In this document: in pieces, positions 7,961 to 18,132 of the stretch
Layout: each line of letters opens with the position of its first letter
Position numbering within the stretch: position 1 is the stretch's first letter
Assembly: GCA_947184155.2 (NCBI GenBank)
Contig: CAMXCT020001984.1
Coordinates: 56,539-120,538 of the forward strand
Direction: 5' to 3'
From: Cladocopium goreaui
Taxonomy: Eukaryota > Sar > Dinophyceae > Suessiales > Symbiodiniaceae
Length of the DNA: 64,000 nucleotides
Notes under the pieces: model-generated
The model's database searches: none
What the model was told of the DNA's origin: nothing
The model's input: only the letters and a program-made list of their open reading frames with translations
Position numbers and translations under genes: made by a program

Positions 7961-10640
7961 TCAAAATTTTGAAACCCTTGTTTCCATGTTTTGCATGAGA
8001 TCATGTGGAGATTTCTGGACCTTGGTCTCCTGTTCTGACAGCCATTTGAGTCTTTCACGCTTGTCAGCTCTCTGTCTCAAGATGTCCAGTTCATCAAACA
8101 TTGAATACTTCCTGAGGGCCAATGCCTTCCGTAAAGTTCCCGCATCCATAATTTTCGTGAGACAGTCAGCCAACATTGCTTGGCTGCATACCCAACGGAG
8201 CTTGCAATTCTCAGTCAATCTTTCTCTAACCAAAAGGCACTCCAAAGTTGTCCTGAACTCCTCGCACACTGGAGTCGATGTCTTTGTGGATAAATCGAAG
8301 ACTGACTTGCAATCCGTTGCTATGGATGCCAACGGCGACTCTTTGAGCACTTCGGTAGGATTGGTCCAGTCAATGCTTGGATCTAACAGCCAAGACCAGA
8401 TCAAGCGTAACCAGCTTAGCCTGTCCAGTGTACTGCTAAGTGCAGAAGCTTCCGCACTTAAAGTGCTTCTGATGACACGTGGTATTTTGCGACTGGACCA
8501 AGCTATTGGACAAATTACTGAAAGTTGGTTCTGAGCCATTCTTGAATCCGTGGTGAAAATGATTGTACCTTGTCTTGATGCTGTACCCTTCTTCGTCTCA
8601 AAAGAAGCATCGGAAAATGCACAAAAAGAAACCTGTTTCTCTGCGATGGGAACAATGACAAGGGTGACTGGATTCTTCTTGGCTTCGAACAGAACTCGAT
8701 TTGCATCAAGGAGATCCTCTATGCAAGCCTTTGGTATCAGTGATTGAAGAATCCCTACCTTGGCACTGATGTCAGGCCGAGTCTGTACCGCCGCGTACTG
8801 AAGCGAGCCACACAGTTGGCGAAGACATTGTCTCTCCGCATCGGTCACTGGTGACTGGGGCTCTTTTCTACGATGTCGACAGACCTGGATCGGATCTATT
8901 CTTTCTACATACTTCTTCTGACTCAACTCAATACTACCATCCCTCCATTGACGATAGTGGATACCACAAAAGTCAAATTCCCCAGTATTGAAAGCACCAA
9001 ATCAATATTTCTCCCTCAAACGCTCGATGACACTCAAAAAATATTCATCACCCCCTCCGATCCCGTCGTCTACATGTATGCCCAGCACTCCACGCACCCT
9101 TGGACGTCCTTGTGCATCTGATGTCACAAGAGAGAACACGCAGCCGTCCAGTGGACAAACCATGAACCCAAGATTTTCCAGGGTTTCCCGAAATGAATTA
9201 TACCACAAGTAGGGTGCGTCAATGCGCCCATAGGCGCCTCCTTCAAGACCACATTGGTCCATGGCTGTCATCCTGAGGGCCTGTGCTATTTCAGGTGGTG
9301 GGTGGATCCCAAGTATCCTTCCATCCCCAGCTCCTTTCAAGAAAGCAGTTGAAACATCAAAGTTCAGCAGTGTCCATCCACAGCTAGCAACCTTTTGCAA
9401 AATCAACTGTTTGCCATCTTTGCTAAGAGTGGGAGCATCGTTGGGAACGGAAGAAATGTCTGGGTCTTCAAATCCCAGAATCACCAGTCTGTCTTTGGCA
9501 CGTTTTTCCGTTGTGCCAGGAAGCGGATCTTTCCATGTCAAAATCCACCTGCACCGCATTATACGATTTTCAGGTAAAGTCCCTTTGACTAGTTTCTTTA
9601 CTGTTCCATGATCTATCCATGCCTGCACCTCTTTTGCCTTGGCCTTCCTGAAAAGTTCCCTTTCGTCATGGTCTAGTGTTTTCCATTGGACTTCAACCCT
9701 CTGTTTCTTCGCGGTGGTGGCTATCAAAATGCACTCCGCTAAGTTGCCATCTACCACACCCTCTTCACAAGGCATCTCAGGAGATTCTGTTAAAGTGATT
9801 TCCCATACCCCCGAGTTAATGAGTGGTTCACAATCGTCCCCGAAAACAACAAGAGAATCATCCCCTTCTTCATCTGAACTAGGTACATGAACTCCAAGAC
9901 CCCCCAAATCCCCATCTACTGCTACTTCACCCGATCCTCCATTTTCGGGGTCCTCTTCTTCGGGGGTACCACCCAAGTTACTTTCAGGGGGAGAAGCCTC
10001 ATCTTCGGGTTGTTCACTGTCAATTTCCATTGTGGGTGTCGGGGCAAGTGAGGGCTCATAGCCATCATCATCGTCAACCGAACCAACAGCTGGTGGAAGT
10101 TCATCCAAGTCAATGTAGTTCCGAGTCCTGGTGGATACCTGTTCGTCCCGGACATTACCCTGATCATCTCTGGGTAATGCATGATACTCCCTCATAGATG
10201 CTGGCCTTAAGTGTTGGGGGCTAGCACGAATCAGGTATCCGCCATGACTCAGCCACACAACCCTAGTTTTTTCGATGGTGATGACTTGAGCCGGGCCGTA
10301 CCAGCGACCTCTCTCATGTCTTAAATTTCCCCTGACCCTCTTCCAATAGAGAACCCAGTCTCCTGCTTCGAATTCGACCGCCCCTGGACGACATCTCCGG
10401 AGAAGGGCGCGCCTGCAGGAGCTATCATTATCAGCTTTAATGAAAGCCCTTCTTGCCTGCTCCCTACGCTCGAGGCTCGCTCGGAAACGCACTCCCTCTG
10501 GTGTGGAGCTCTCTGCAAGCACGTGTGCCCCAGCCTGCTGGTCTGCGGTCAGAGAGGCAGGAAGAGCTCGGGCTTTGCCCAGCAATGCCTGCTCTGGAGT
10601 GAAGCCTTTGGCTCTGGACAGGGCCGTTGCCTTTCGGCGG
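7961..10640 (-). pseudogene. Ty1/copia-like pol fragment: integrase C-terminus, RT, RNase H; in-frame stop
   Basis: Read on the minus strand, the frame opens near 10640 with an integrase C-terminal style segment (GFTPEQALLGKARALPASL). A linker rich in Asp, Glu and Pro follows, then RT (RWILTWKDPLPG, LLNFDVSTAFLKGAG, catalytic HVDD in GIHVDDG) and RNase H (FSDASFETK, STLSAEASAL, SQAMLADCLTKIM). A single TGA at 9002-9004 interrupts an otherwise continuous frame between the RT finger and the SQKKYVERIDP region; both sides are in the same register. Gag, protease and the integrase core are missing, and no LTR is recognised. It is a truncated, probably inactive copy, of a lineage different from the plus-strand element at 2-5416. 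Confidence 0.85.
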
Positions 10641-10645
10641 GTCTA

Positions 10646-10745
10646 CGGTCTTGAGTCTTACCCACGGACCAGCGGGGAATCGAACCAGCACTAGCAGTCT
10701 GTCAGCGACACAAGAAAGCCGTGATACCAACTGCACCACGAGGAC
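10646..10745 (-). mobile_element. tRNA-derived SINE copy 1 (minus strand)
   Basis: On the minus strand it begins GTCCTCGTGGTGCAGTTGG with an A-box-like segment, and GGTTCGATTCC forms a perfect B box about 50 bases later. It matches the copy at 18133-18247 over about 90 bases. The tRNA stems are decayed here, so a functional tRNA is unlikely. It abuts the truncated 5' end of the copia fragment. Confidence 0.65.
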
Positions 10746-10747
10746 GA

Positions 10748-10917
10748 GTAGCTGACTGGGGCTCTGGTGAAACTTCTGCAACGGTTCCTGACCTGGTGGA
10801 GATTCTGCTGCTTATCCTGCATGATCACCACTTTCGGCAAGTTTTACTGGCACTCTTGCATCGCATGGAGATGGCCAGGTACTAGCAGTGACCTTGCTAT
10901 TAGCAGTCGTCACAGGA
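10748..10917 (+). pseudogene. partial paralogue of the split ORF at 15.4-18.4 kb
   Basis: The plus strand from AGCTGACTGGGGCTCTGG onward matches the reverse complement of 15447-15571 joined to 15912-15960 over about 160 bases. It differs by scattered substitutions and a one-base indel after TTCCTGACC that shifts the frame. Its right side is cut by a SINE at 10918. Function unknown. Confidence 0.6.
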
Positions 10918-11400
10918 TTTTTTTTTCCGTCCAACGCCTCTTGGCTCCGCCAGGTCGTTCTCCACGCTAGATTGCATGTTGCATACTTCATTAATTAAAG
11001 CAGTGACGTTATCCATCTTCGTAGAAGGTGGGCTGCAAAAGTTGAACTAACACAGGACCAGTACACATCCAGATAGCCGTCACAATGCCAGAGGAACCAA
11101 ACAAGGAAAAAAGCCAACCAGCAAAACAACAACCACACACAAACAAAACAAAAAACAAGGCAAAGTGAACGGCTGGCCAGTTGTAACGTTAGTGACTGAC
11201 AGAAGGGTGATAACATTGTATCATCCATGGTATTGGTATGGTTGAAAAACAAGAAGCCAAACAAAAGGACCTAAACACAAACATCGCCATACTCGAGATC
11301 TCTGAGTAAAGGAAGCAACACAGCAATGCGGAAACCAAGGCTCCGCCCAGCCAGGAGTCGTGCAGCAGCCCCAAACGTGCAATCTGTCTCACACCCACCG
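10918..11400 (-). mobile_element. SINE-like retroposon, GNRA-hairpin family, near full length
   Basis: On the minus strand the element ends GTTGGACGGA plus an A-run (T-run at 10918-10926 on the plus strand). Before it is the 3' hairpin with TGGC and GCCA arms. It aligns along about 480 bases with the copy at 12286-12790, including the stretch that reads GATAACATTGTATCA on the plus strand and the loop TGGCTGG of the 5' hairpin near 11335. Confidence 0.65.
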
Positions 11401-11745
11401 AACTCTGGAAGAGACCTGTACCTCACTCCAGCCAACAGAACTTCTGGTCAGACATCATCAGTGAGCAAGACCTTCGCGCATTGGCGGCTTGTCTTTCTAC
11501 GCATCCGAGTAGAAGCCCGAGCTAATCCACGGAACGTGCAGCCAGCAGATACAGTTTGTGCAAACGACAGTGACCATACCGTACCGAAGATCTTCGCACT
11601 GACACAAGCTGCCCTTCCAGAACCTCTGCCGAACATTTCGATTAAACCAACAGTTCTTGGTGAAGGAGCTCCGTGCTTGCAAGCCTGTATCAATGCTGTC
11701 GAGCCAGCAATCATCGCTAACTCGATCGCATCGAATCAGTTTTGA
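11326..11745 (+). CDS. hypothetical 139-codon ORF, partly SINE-derived
   Basis: ATG at 11326 to a stop at 11743-11745. The first 25 codons come from the SINE copy; the rest is unique here and rich in Ala, Pro and Ser. No domain is recognised. The minus strand is also open over much of the same stretch, so coding is doubtful. Confidence 0.2.
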   Translation: MRKPRLRPARSRAAAPNVQSVSHPPNSGRDLYLTPANRTSGQTSSVSKTFAHWRLVFLRIRVEARANPRNVQPADTVCANDSDHTVPKIFALTQAALPEPLPNISIKPTVLGEGAPCLQACINAVEPAIIANSIASNQF

Positions 11746-11817
11746 AATCTTCTTATCAGATGCGACAAGACAGCGTCTTGCTGGCTTTTGGATCGTATCC
11801 ATGAATCTGTGAGAATG

Positions 11818-12285
11818 TTGCCCGTGCGGCTTGCACTCTGTGATCTCGAGGCTCCTGGCTGGAAGGAGCCTTGGCTTCCTTATTGTGCATTTGTTGCTCC
11901 CTGGCTCACAGATTATTGTGTGGCACTTTGTGGTTTGTTGTTTTCGCTTTTGTTTTACATTGCCATACCTTTTTTCCGTCCAACGCCTCTTGGCTTTCGC
12001 CAGGTCGTTCAACACGTTCGATTGCATGTTGCATAGAACAGGTAAAATAACTAATTGATGTGTTTTACATTGCCATACCAATCCCTAAGGTGATACAATG
12101 TTATCATCTCTTCTTGCATCTTCCAATTGTCAATGAACTGATCAGCTGACCACCGGCCGTGCTGGTTTTTGTTTTTGTCTCTGGTTTGTGTTGTTTGCTT
12201 TTTGGTGTTTTTGTCTGTTTTGTTTGTTTTTGGGTTGGTGTTTGCTTTTTGTCTTGCACGGTGACAGCTCAATGGATTATGTATC
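11818..12285 (+). mobile_element. SINE-like retroposon, plus strand, split by a nested younger copy
   Basis: The 5' part at 11818-11969 starts GCCCGTGCGGCTTGC and contains a perfect hairpin GGCTCC...GGAGCC (11850-11870) with loop core GGCTGG. The 3' part resumes at 12061 and continues with TACAATGTTATCATC to CTCAATGGATTATGTATC at 12285, where another copy begins. Removing the 91-bp insert at 11970-12060 and one 19-bp duplication restores a continuous element. Confidence 0.65.
11970..12060 (-). mobile_element. 5'-truncated SINE copy with 19-bp target duplication
   Basis: Only the 3' 91 bases are present on the minus strand: oligo-A tail, GGACGG, and the hairpin ACGACCTGGC-GAAA-GCCAAGAGGCGT. 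It is flanked by the identical 19-mer TGTTTTACATTGCCATACC at 11951-11969 and 12061-12079, the signature of target-primed reverse transcription. Confidence 0.8.
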
Positions 12286-12790
12286 TTTTTTTTCCGTCCA
12301 ACGCCTCTTGGCTTTCGCCAGGTCGTTCAACACGTTCAGTTGCATGTTGCATAGAACCGGTAAATTAACTAATTAATGCATACATATAGCCGCCATCTGG
12401 TTGGAGGCCACAAAAGTGAACTGGTATGGGACCTGTACATAGTCCAGCAGCCGTCACGATTCCATTGCAGAATCACAGCAAACGAAAAAACAACACCCAA
12501 AGCAACAGAACAGACAAAACCAAAACCAAACAAAGCAGAACAAGCACAAGAAAAGCAATGAGAAGTGATCGGCGGTCCAGTTCAGAGACTACTGGTGAGG
12601 GTGTGATAGCATTGTATCAACTCAGATATTGGTATGGCAAGACCAAGAAACAAACAAAAAGAAAACAGAAAACCACAACAAACACATTGCCATACCGTCG
12701 AGTGAGTGAAGCAACACAGCACTATGCGGAAACCAGGGATCCCCCCAGCCAGGATCCCGGAGATCACATAGAGCAAGCCATCAAGGCATA
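12286..12790 (-). mobile_element. SINE-like retroposon, minus strand, near full length
   Basis: The A-tail appears as the T-run at 12286-12293, and the GAAA-capped 3' hairpin follows at 12294-12330. A 5' hairpin GGGATCC...GGATCCC lies at 12736-12758. Between the ends are two long T/G-rich stretches typical of all copies. No target duplication was found; the left junction lies inside the older plus-strand copy. Confidence 0.65.
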
Positions 12791-13049
12791 ACAACTCACA
12801 ATCATAAAACACTTCGATGCTAGCAACGACAACGCCGTGTAGCAACTGAAGTGGTGAGACAGAGTTAAAACGGCGGTGAGAAGGATCTAGGGTGAGAAAA
12901 GATGTCGAGCGAGTTAGCCTACGGCACTCAGGGCGCACTCAGAATCCGCTCAGTAGTGCTTTTCCAATCATCATAAAGTTGAAGGTACATCAGTGCTTGA
13001 GGATGGCCTTCTTGCAAGATGGATGATGTTCTCTAGCTGCCTCAGTGCG

Positions 13050-13568
13050 CTAGTGTTCTTTGCGCTGGTCTTGATTTTGAGGGGCGTGGTATTCATCATC
13101 TATGGGAAGTGACCCCTGTGCGTTCAATTCACCGGATGATGTGCTTGCACCCCTAGCTGTACGGGGCATGAGCAGCAGTGCTTTTTGCGCTTGACTAACC
13201 TCGTAGCTGGCAGCAATTGTGCAACTGTCCAAAATGCAGCTTAATTGACGTATTTGACGTATGGCAGTCTCAAGGTCAGTTATTCTCTGATGTGGTACAT
13301 CTGGGATACCTCGGAGTTTCTGACATGCCTTATCCAGAAGTTTGGTGGCAGCATCGATTTCATCTGCAGTGACTTGGCTCAGTGTCAAGCGCGTAATCGA
13401 TGTTGCCAGACGGTTGAGAGCAGCCTCTTCCATTGCAATCAAGCTAGCGGACAATGTAAGGGAGGTGTTCCACAGTCTGCAATTGGCTGCCTGGTCTGAC
13501 ACTCGGAGACAGTGCTGTACGATTACGCTAGCAAGTGCTGAATGAGGAACTCCAAGACGCCATGGCAC
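13050..13568 (-). CDS. hypothetical helical protein, up to 172 residues
   Basis: The frame opens at a GTG near 13568; the first ATG lies about 45 codons in (AMEEAALNRLATSITRLTLS). The central part has regularly spaced Leu, Ile and Ala between charged residues (DEIDAATKLLDKACQKLRG, RITDLETAIRQIRQL), suggesting helices or a short coiled coil. No family is recognised. It lies between two oppositely oriented SINE groups and just upstream of another minus-strand ORF, so it may belong to the older DNA into which the retroposons jumped. Confidence 0.4.
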   Translation of the reverse strand: MPWRLGVPHSALASVIVQHCLRVSDQAANCRLWNTSLTLSASLIAMEEAALNRLATSITRLTLSQVTADEIDAATKLLDKACQKLRGIPDVPHQRITDLETAIRQIRQLSCILDSCTIAASYEVSQAQKALLLMPRTARGASTSSGELNAQGSLPIDDEYHAPQNQDQRKEH

Positions 13569-13895
13569 AGATGTACTTTGACATCATCTAGTTAGTTACC
13601 CTTCCCTCCCTAGATCATCCTCCCTTACCTACTAATGTTAGCAAAGGACCTTCACCTCATTCTACTGACAACTCTTAACAACTAGGTTGCATATGTGCTA
13701 AGAGGTTATGAAAGTCACCACTAATTTACACTGGATGCAGTGCAGGCCAGGAACGTGCAAACCAGCCATGGGTATCCCATGTTGGTCAGTAGGACAGTTG
13801 GACAGTAAAGGAAGGCACGTAAAGGGTGGGCTCAGGGGGATGTTGGACCATCAGCCGTGGGTATCCCACGTTGACGGCAGATCGTATGCAAGCAC

Positions 13896-14346
13896 TTATT
13901 GAAATTGCGTTGGAGGCTGCGCGTGATCAGCCGTTGCAGTGCGACTGCTTTGGCCTTCTGATGAGGTAGGGGCACATTCTGAGGGGGGCAGGTCGTCAGG
14001 CACATCAGGGTGGAGCATTTGTGCGATAACAGGGTGCGCATGTTTGTTTTGAATGATTTTCGTAATTTCGAGCATAAAGGCATCGGGATCATCTACTAGC
14101 GCCTGAGCTTCTGAGAGCGGCTTGTCTAGTACGATGGCAATGAGCATTTCTCCTCCATCCTTCTTGATGAGAGCCGTTTTGCCTTCTTGCTTTTTTTTTC
14201 AGGATTGCCACAGCTTTGTTTTCGCACACGTTCCGTTCCCATTCTTCAACTGCCCTTTGGGCTAGCTCTCCTGTTTGTGCCGGAGCAGTCCGAATCGTTG
14301 GGGTGCCGAGTGCTTTGAGGAAGGGGCTGTCAGCCATCTGTGGCAC
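13896..14346 (-). pseudogene. hypothetical ORF with a probable frameshift in an A9 run
   Basis: The minus strand reads MADSPFLKALGTPTIRTAPA and continues to VAILKKK, where nine A's (14191-14199, T9 on the plus strand) occur. In the next frame the reading continues QEGKTALIKKDGGEMLIAIV and reaches a stop at 13896 after a Ser/Thr/Pro-rich tail. One base more or less in the homopolymer would join them into about 146 residues. This may be a real frameshift or an assembly error. Function unknown. Confidence 0.4.
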
Positions 14347-14398
14347 CGGCGCGGAAGTAACGGCTGAGGCTACACGGCGTAGGTCGCTATCCTGGATT

Positions 14399-14558
14399 TC
14401 TCAATGGATTATGTATCGATTCAATTCAGTTCCCTTTTGTATCACATTGTCATTATGACTGTTGCCACTGCATTAATTCGGTGAATTTGCACAATGCAAT
14501 TGTCTTTCCGGCTTGATAAACGACCTGGCGAGAGCCATCTGGCGTTGGACGGAAAAAA
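14399..14558 (+). mobile_element. 5'-truncated SINE copy, subfamily A
   Basis: It runs from CTCAATGGATTATGTATCG to GTTGGACGGAAAAAA and is nearly identical to 15752-15909. It ends with the hairpin ACGACCTGGC-GAGA-GCCATCTGGCGT. No clear target duplication. Confidence 0.7.
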
Positions 14559-14879
14559 GCATCGAATACAGTTTTGAAAGCTGTACACAACAGTGGAGCG
14601 CTTGCCTCCACTCACTGCTCCAGCATCGTGGTTGCCAATGTGCAGAAATGCAACAGCGTATGAATGCCCAGTGGAAGAATTCTACACACTTTTATCATTG
14701 CCAACTGCAGTGGACTTAGTAGCTCCCCCAGGACGATGATGCTTGGAAAAGAACTCCTGAGCGGAACCTGAGTGGACCCTGAGAGCTGCGGCAGATACGC
14801 GTTCATCCCTTTTCACCATAGCTCTGTTTCACACTCTGTTTCACTTTTTGTTTTTTCACCTTTCCATTGCTACATGGCT

Positions 14880-15420
14880 GGGTCATTCAACTCTGTGAGT
14901 TTTGATGCCCGTGCGGCTTCCACTGTGTGATCCCGGCGCATGTCGCCGAGCGTGACTTCTGTTGAACTGGTCACTTTCTTGGCAATATCTGTTCGTCGTC
15001 CGCCTACCTCATGTGGTGGCCACGTTTGGGTTCCATGTACCATGGTTCCAAACCGCTCTGTGTGTCCATTGGGCTGCTTTGTAGTTGAGTTCTACGAGGT
15101 CTCGCTTCATGTCATCCATAAAGACCATCCAGAACGAAGCCTGCCAGGGGCCAAACGTGGAGTAGCCTCTTTTGTATCTATGACTCCATTTCGATCGTTG
15201 CAGGGGACGTCAATGTCGAGTGGTATACGCTTCCCCTTTGCCCCTCAATGCGAAGATTGTGCTGTGGCTGAAAGTCACAGATCTGATCACTCAGGGGCCT
15301 TAGCCGTAACGCTTTCCTGGTGAAGATTGCTGCAGAGAAATCATCAAGCACGCAGCTGAAGCGCTATGAGCAGAATTGCCAGAGATCTGTTTTACCGGCC
15401 CCAAAAGACCCCAGCGACGC
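14880..15420. other. no gene supported; short SINE 5' fragment
   Basis: GCCCGTGCGGCTTCCACTGT at about 14908 matches the 5' end of the SINE family. A plus ORF of 127 codons (14940-15323) has no recognisable features and may be chance. Confidence 0.3.
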
Positions 15421-15571
15421 AAAGATCAGACCTCCCTGTGACGATTGCTAATTGTAAGGCCATTGCTAGTACATGGCCATCTCCATGCGATGCAGGGTGC
15501 CAGTAATACTTGCCGAAAGTAGTGATCATGCGGGATAAGCAGCGGAATCTCCACCGGGGTCAGGAACCGTT

Positions 15572-15911
15572 TTACCAATCCCTGAGGTGATACAATGTTA
15601 TCATCTCTTCTTGTACGTTTCAGATGCCTGTGAACTGATCAGCTGACACCGGCCGTGCTGGTTTTTCGTGTTGTTTTTTGGTGCCTGTGTGTGTCGTGTG
15701 TTGTTTTTGTTTGTTTTTGTTGTTTGCCCTTTTGTGTTGCACGGTGACAGCTCAATGGATTATGTATCGATCCAATTCAGTTCTCTTTTGTATCACATTG
15801 TCATTATGACTGTTGCCACTGTATTAATTCGGTGAATTTGCACAATGCAATTGTCTTTCCGGCTTGATAAACGACCTGGCGAGAGCCATCTGGCGTTGGA
15901 CGGAAAAAAAA
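15572..15911 (+). mobile_element. SINE-like retroposon with 20-bp target duplication
   Basis: It is a 340-bp copy, truncated at the 5' end relative to the 480-bp copies. It ends with the GAGA-capped hairpin, GTTGGACGG and A8. The same 20 bases occur at 15552-15571 and 15912-15931. The empty site can be read from the paralogue at 10748-10917, which lacks the insert at this point. Confidence 0.85.
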
Positions 15912-16145
15912 CACCGGGGTCAGGAACCGTTGCAGAAGTTTCACCAGAGCCTCAGTTAGCTGCGCCTTCCTTTCCCGAGCACATGTCCTTGAGGACATCC
16001 CGACCAATTCGGTCTTGAGCATTTGGCTCCATTTTGTTTTACCTGCACCCACTGCAAGTGATTTCACAATTTGCAAACATTTTGCCATCGATTTTGCCAG
16101 ATGCTTAGTCGTCCTCGTGTTATAAGATTCTTACTGCTACAGTCT

Positions 16146-16385
16146 GAGACCATCAAAAATTATTATTTTTTCACTATTTTTTCATTTTCATTTTCATTTC
16201 CATTTTCATTTTCATTATCATTTTCATTATCGTTTTTTTCATTTTATCTTCATTTTTTTTCATTTTTGTTCATCACCTTTTGCCATCAAACTTCATTTTT
16301 TTCATTTGCAACTTCATTTTTTTCATTTGCAACTTCATTTTTTTCATTTGCAACTTCATTTTTTTCATTTGCAACGTCATTTTTT
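16146..16385 (+). repeat. T-rich microsatellite and a 22-bp repeat
   Basis: TTTTCATTTTCATT microsatellite, then about four copies of a roughly 22-bp unit CATTTTTTTCATTTGCAACTT from 16288. Confidence 0.8.
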
Positions 16386-17900
16386 TTCATTTTCCTTTGT
16401 TTTTGATGGTTTTTCATTGTTTTTCATGGCTTTCCTGGATTTCAGGTGCCACGGGCAAGGAAAATGAAAAAAACATGAAAAAAATGAAAAAAATGAAAAA
16501 AAAATGAAAAAAATGAAAATTTCCTCGTTTTTGAAGATTTCCTGGTTCGGAGTGAGAATCTGCAACTTTGAGTCCAAATTTTCATTTTTTTTTCATTTGC
16601 AACTTCATTTTTTTTTTCATTTTCCTTTGTTTTTGATGGTTTTCCATTGTTTTTCATTGTTTTTCATGGCTTTCCTGGATTTCAGGTGCCACGGGCAAGG
16701 AAAATAAAAAAAAAATGAAAAAAATGAAAATTTCCTCGAGTTTTTGAAGATTTCCTGGTTCGGAGTGAGAATCTGCAACTTTGAGTCCAAATTTTCATTT
16801 TTTTTTCCATTTGCGACTTCATTTTTTTTTCATTTTCCTTTGTTTTTGATGGTTTTCCATTGTTTTTCATTGTTTTTCATGGCTTTCCTGGATTTCAGGT
16901 GCCACGGGCAAGGAAAATGAAAAAAACATGAAAAAAATGAAAAAAATGAAAAACAATGACAAAAAAATGAAAATTTCCTCGAGTTTTTGAAGATTTCCTG
17001 GTTCGGAGTGAGAATCTGCAACTTTGAGTCCAAATTTTCATTTTTTTTCCATTTGCGACTTCATTTTTTTTTCATTTTCCTTTGTTTTTGATGGTTTTCC
17101 ATTGTTTTTCATTGTTTTTCATGGCTTTCCTGGATTTCAGGTGCCACGGGCAAGGAAAATGAAAAAAACGTGAAAAAAATGAAAAAAATGAAAAACAATG
17201 AAAAAAAAATGAAAATTTCCTCGTTTTTGAAGATTTCCTGGTTCGGAGTGAGAATCTGCAACTTTGAGTCCAAATTTTCATTTTTTTTTCATTTGCAACT
17301 TCATTTGTTTTTCATTTTCCTTTGTTTTTGATGGTTTTCCATTGTTTTTCATTGTTTTTCATGGCTTTCCTGGATTTCAGGTGCCGCGGGCAAGGAAAAT
17401 GAAAAAAACATGAAAAAAAAGAAAAAAATGAAGAAAAATGAAAAAAAAATGAAAACTTCCTCGTTTTTGAAGATTTCCTGGTTCGGAGTGAGAATCTGCA
17501 ACTTTGAGTCCAAATTTTATTTTTTTTCATTTGCGACTTCATTTTTTTTTCATTTTCCTTTGTTTTTGATGGTTTTCCATTGTTTTTCATTGTTTTTCAT
17601 GGCTTTCCTGGATTTCAGGTGCCACGGGCAAGGAAAATGAAAAAAACATGAAAAAAATGAAAAAAAAGAAAAAAATGAAAAAACAATGAAAATTTCCTCG
17701 TGTTTGAAGATTTCCTGGTTCGGAGTGAGAATCTGCAACTTTGAGTCCAAATTTTCATTTTTTTTTCATTTGCAACTTCATTTGTTTTTCATTTTCCTTT
17801 GTTTTTGATGGTTTTCCATTGTTTTTCATTGTTTTTCATGGTTTTCCTGGATTTCAGGTGCCACGGGAAAGGAAAATGAAAAAAAAATGATAAAAAAATG
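16380..17900 (+). repeat. 240-bp tandem satellite, about 7 copies, each unit with inverted-repeat character
   Basis: The landmark TTCAGGTGCCACGGGCAAGG recurs near 16441, 16681, 16894, 17135, 17375, 17614 and 17853 (spacing 213-241). Each unit begins TTTTCATTTTCC and ends GGAAAATGAAAAAAA, so the left half can pair with the right half around the GCCACGGGC centre. The ORFs crossing it are low complexity and not genes. Confidence 0.9.
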
Positions 17901-18115
17901 AAGTTTAAAATGAAAAAAAATGAAGTTTTAAATGAAAAAAATGATGTTTGAAATGAAAAAAATGAAGTTTGGAGAAACAAAAAACAAAAAAAAAAGAAAA
18001 ATAAATGAAAACAAAAAAATGATTGAAAAACAAAATGAAAAAAATGAAGTTACAAATGAAAACCCAAATGAAAAATAAATGAAAAAAATATTTTTAAACA
18101 TTTCCAATCTGTGGC
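17900..18115 (+). repeat. degenerate A-rich repeat tail
   Basis: Irregular AATGAAGTTTAAAATGAAAAA units at the right edge of the satellite; nothing coding. Confidence 0.7.
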
Positions 18116-18132
18116 TCGAAGCGAATCATATA

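Noticed and set aside
15932-16106. Walker A motif (GAGKT) implying an ATPase
   Set aside because: The first glycine of GxxxxGK is absent and no Walker B is seen.
16071-17980. Many Phe/Ser- or Lys/Asn-rich ORFs
   Set aside because: They arise from TTTCATTTT repeats.
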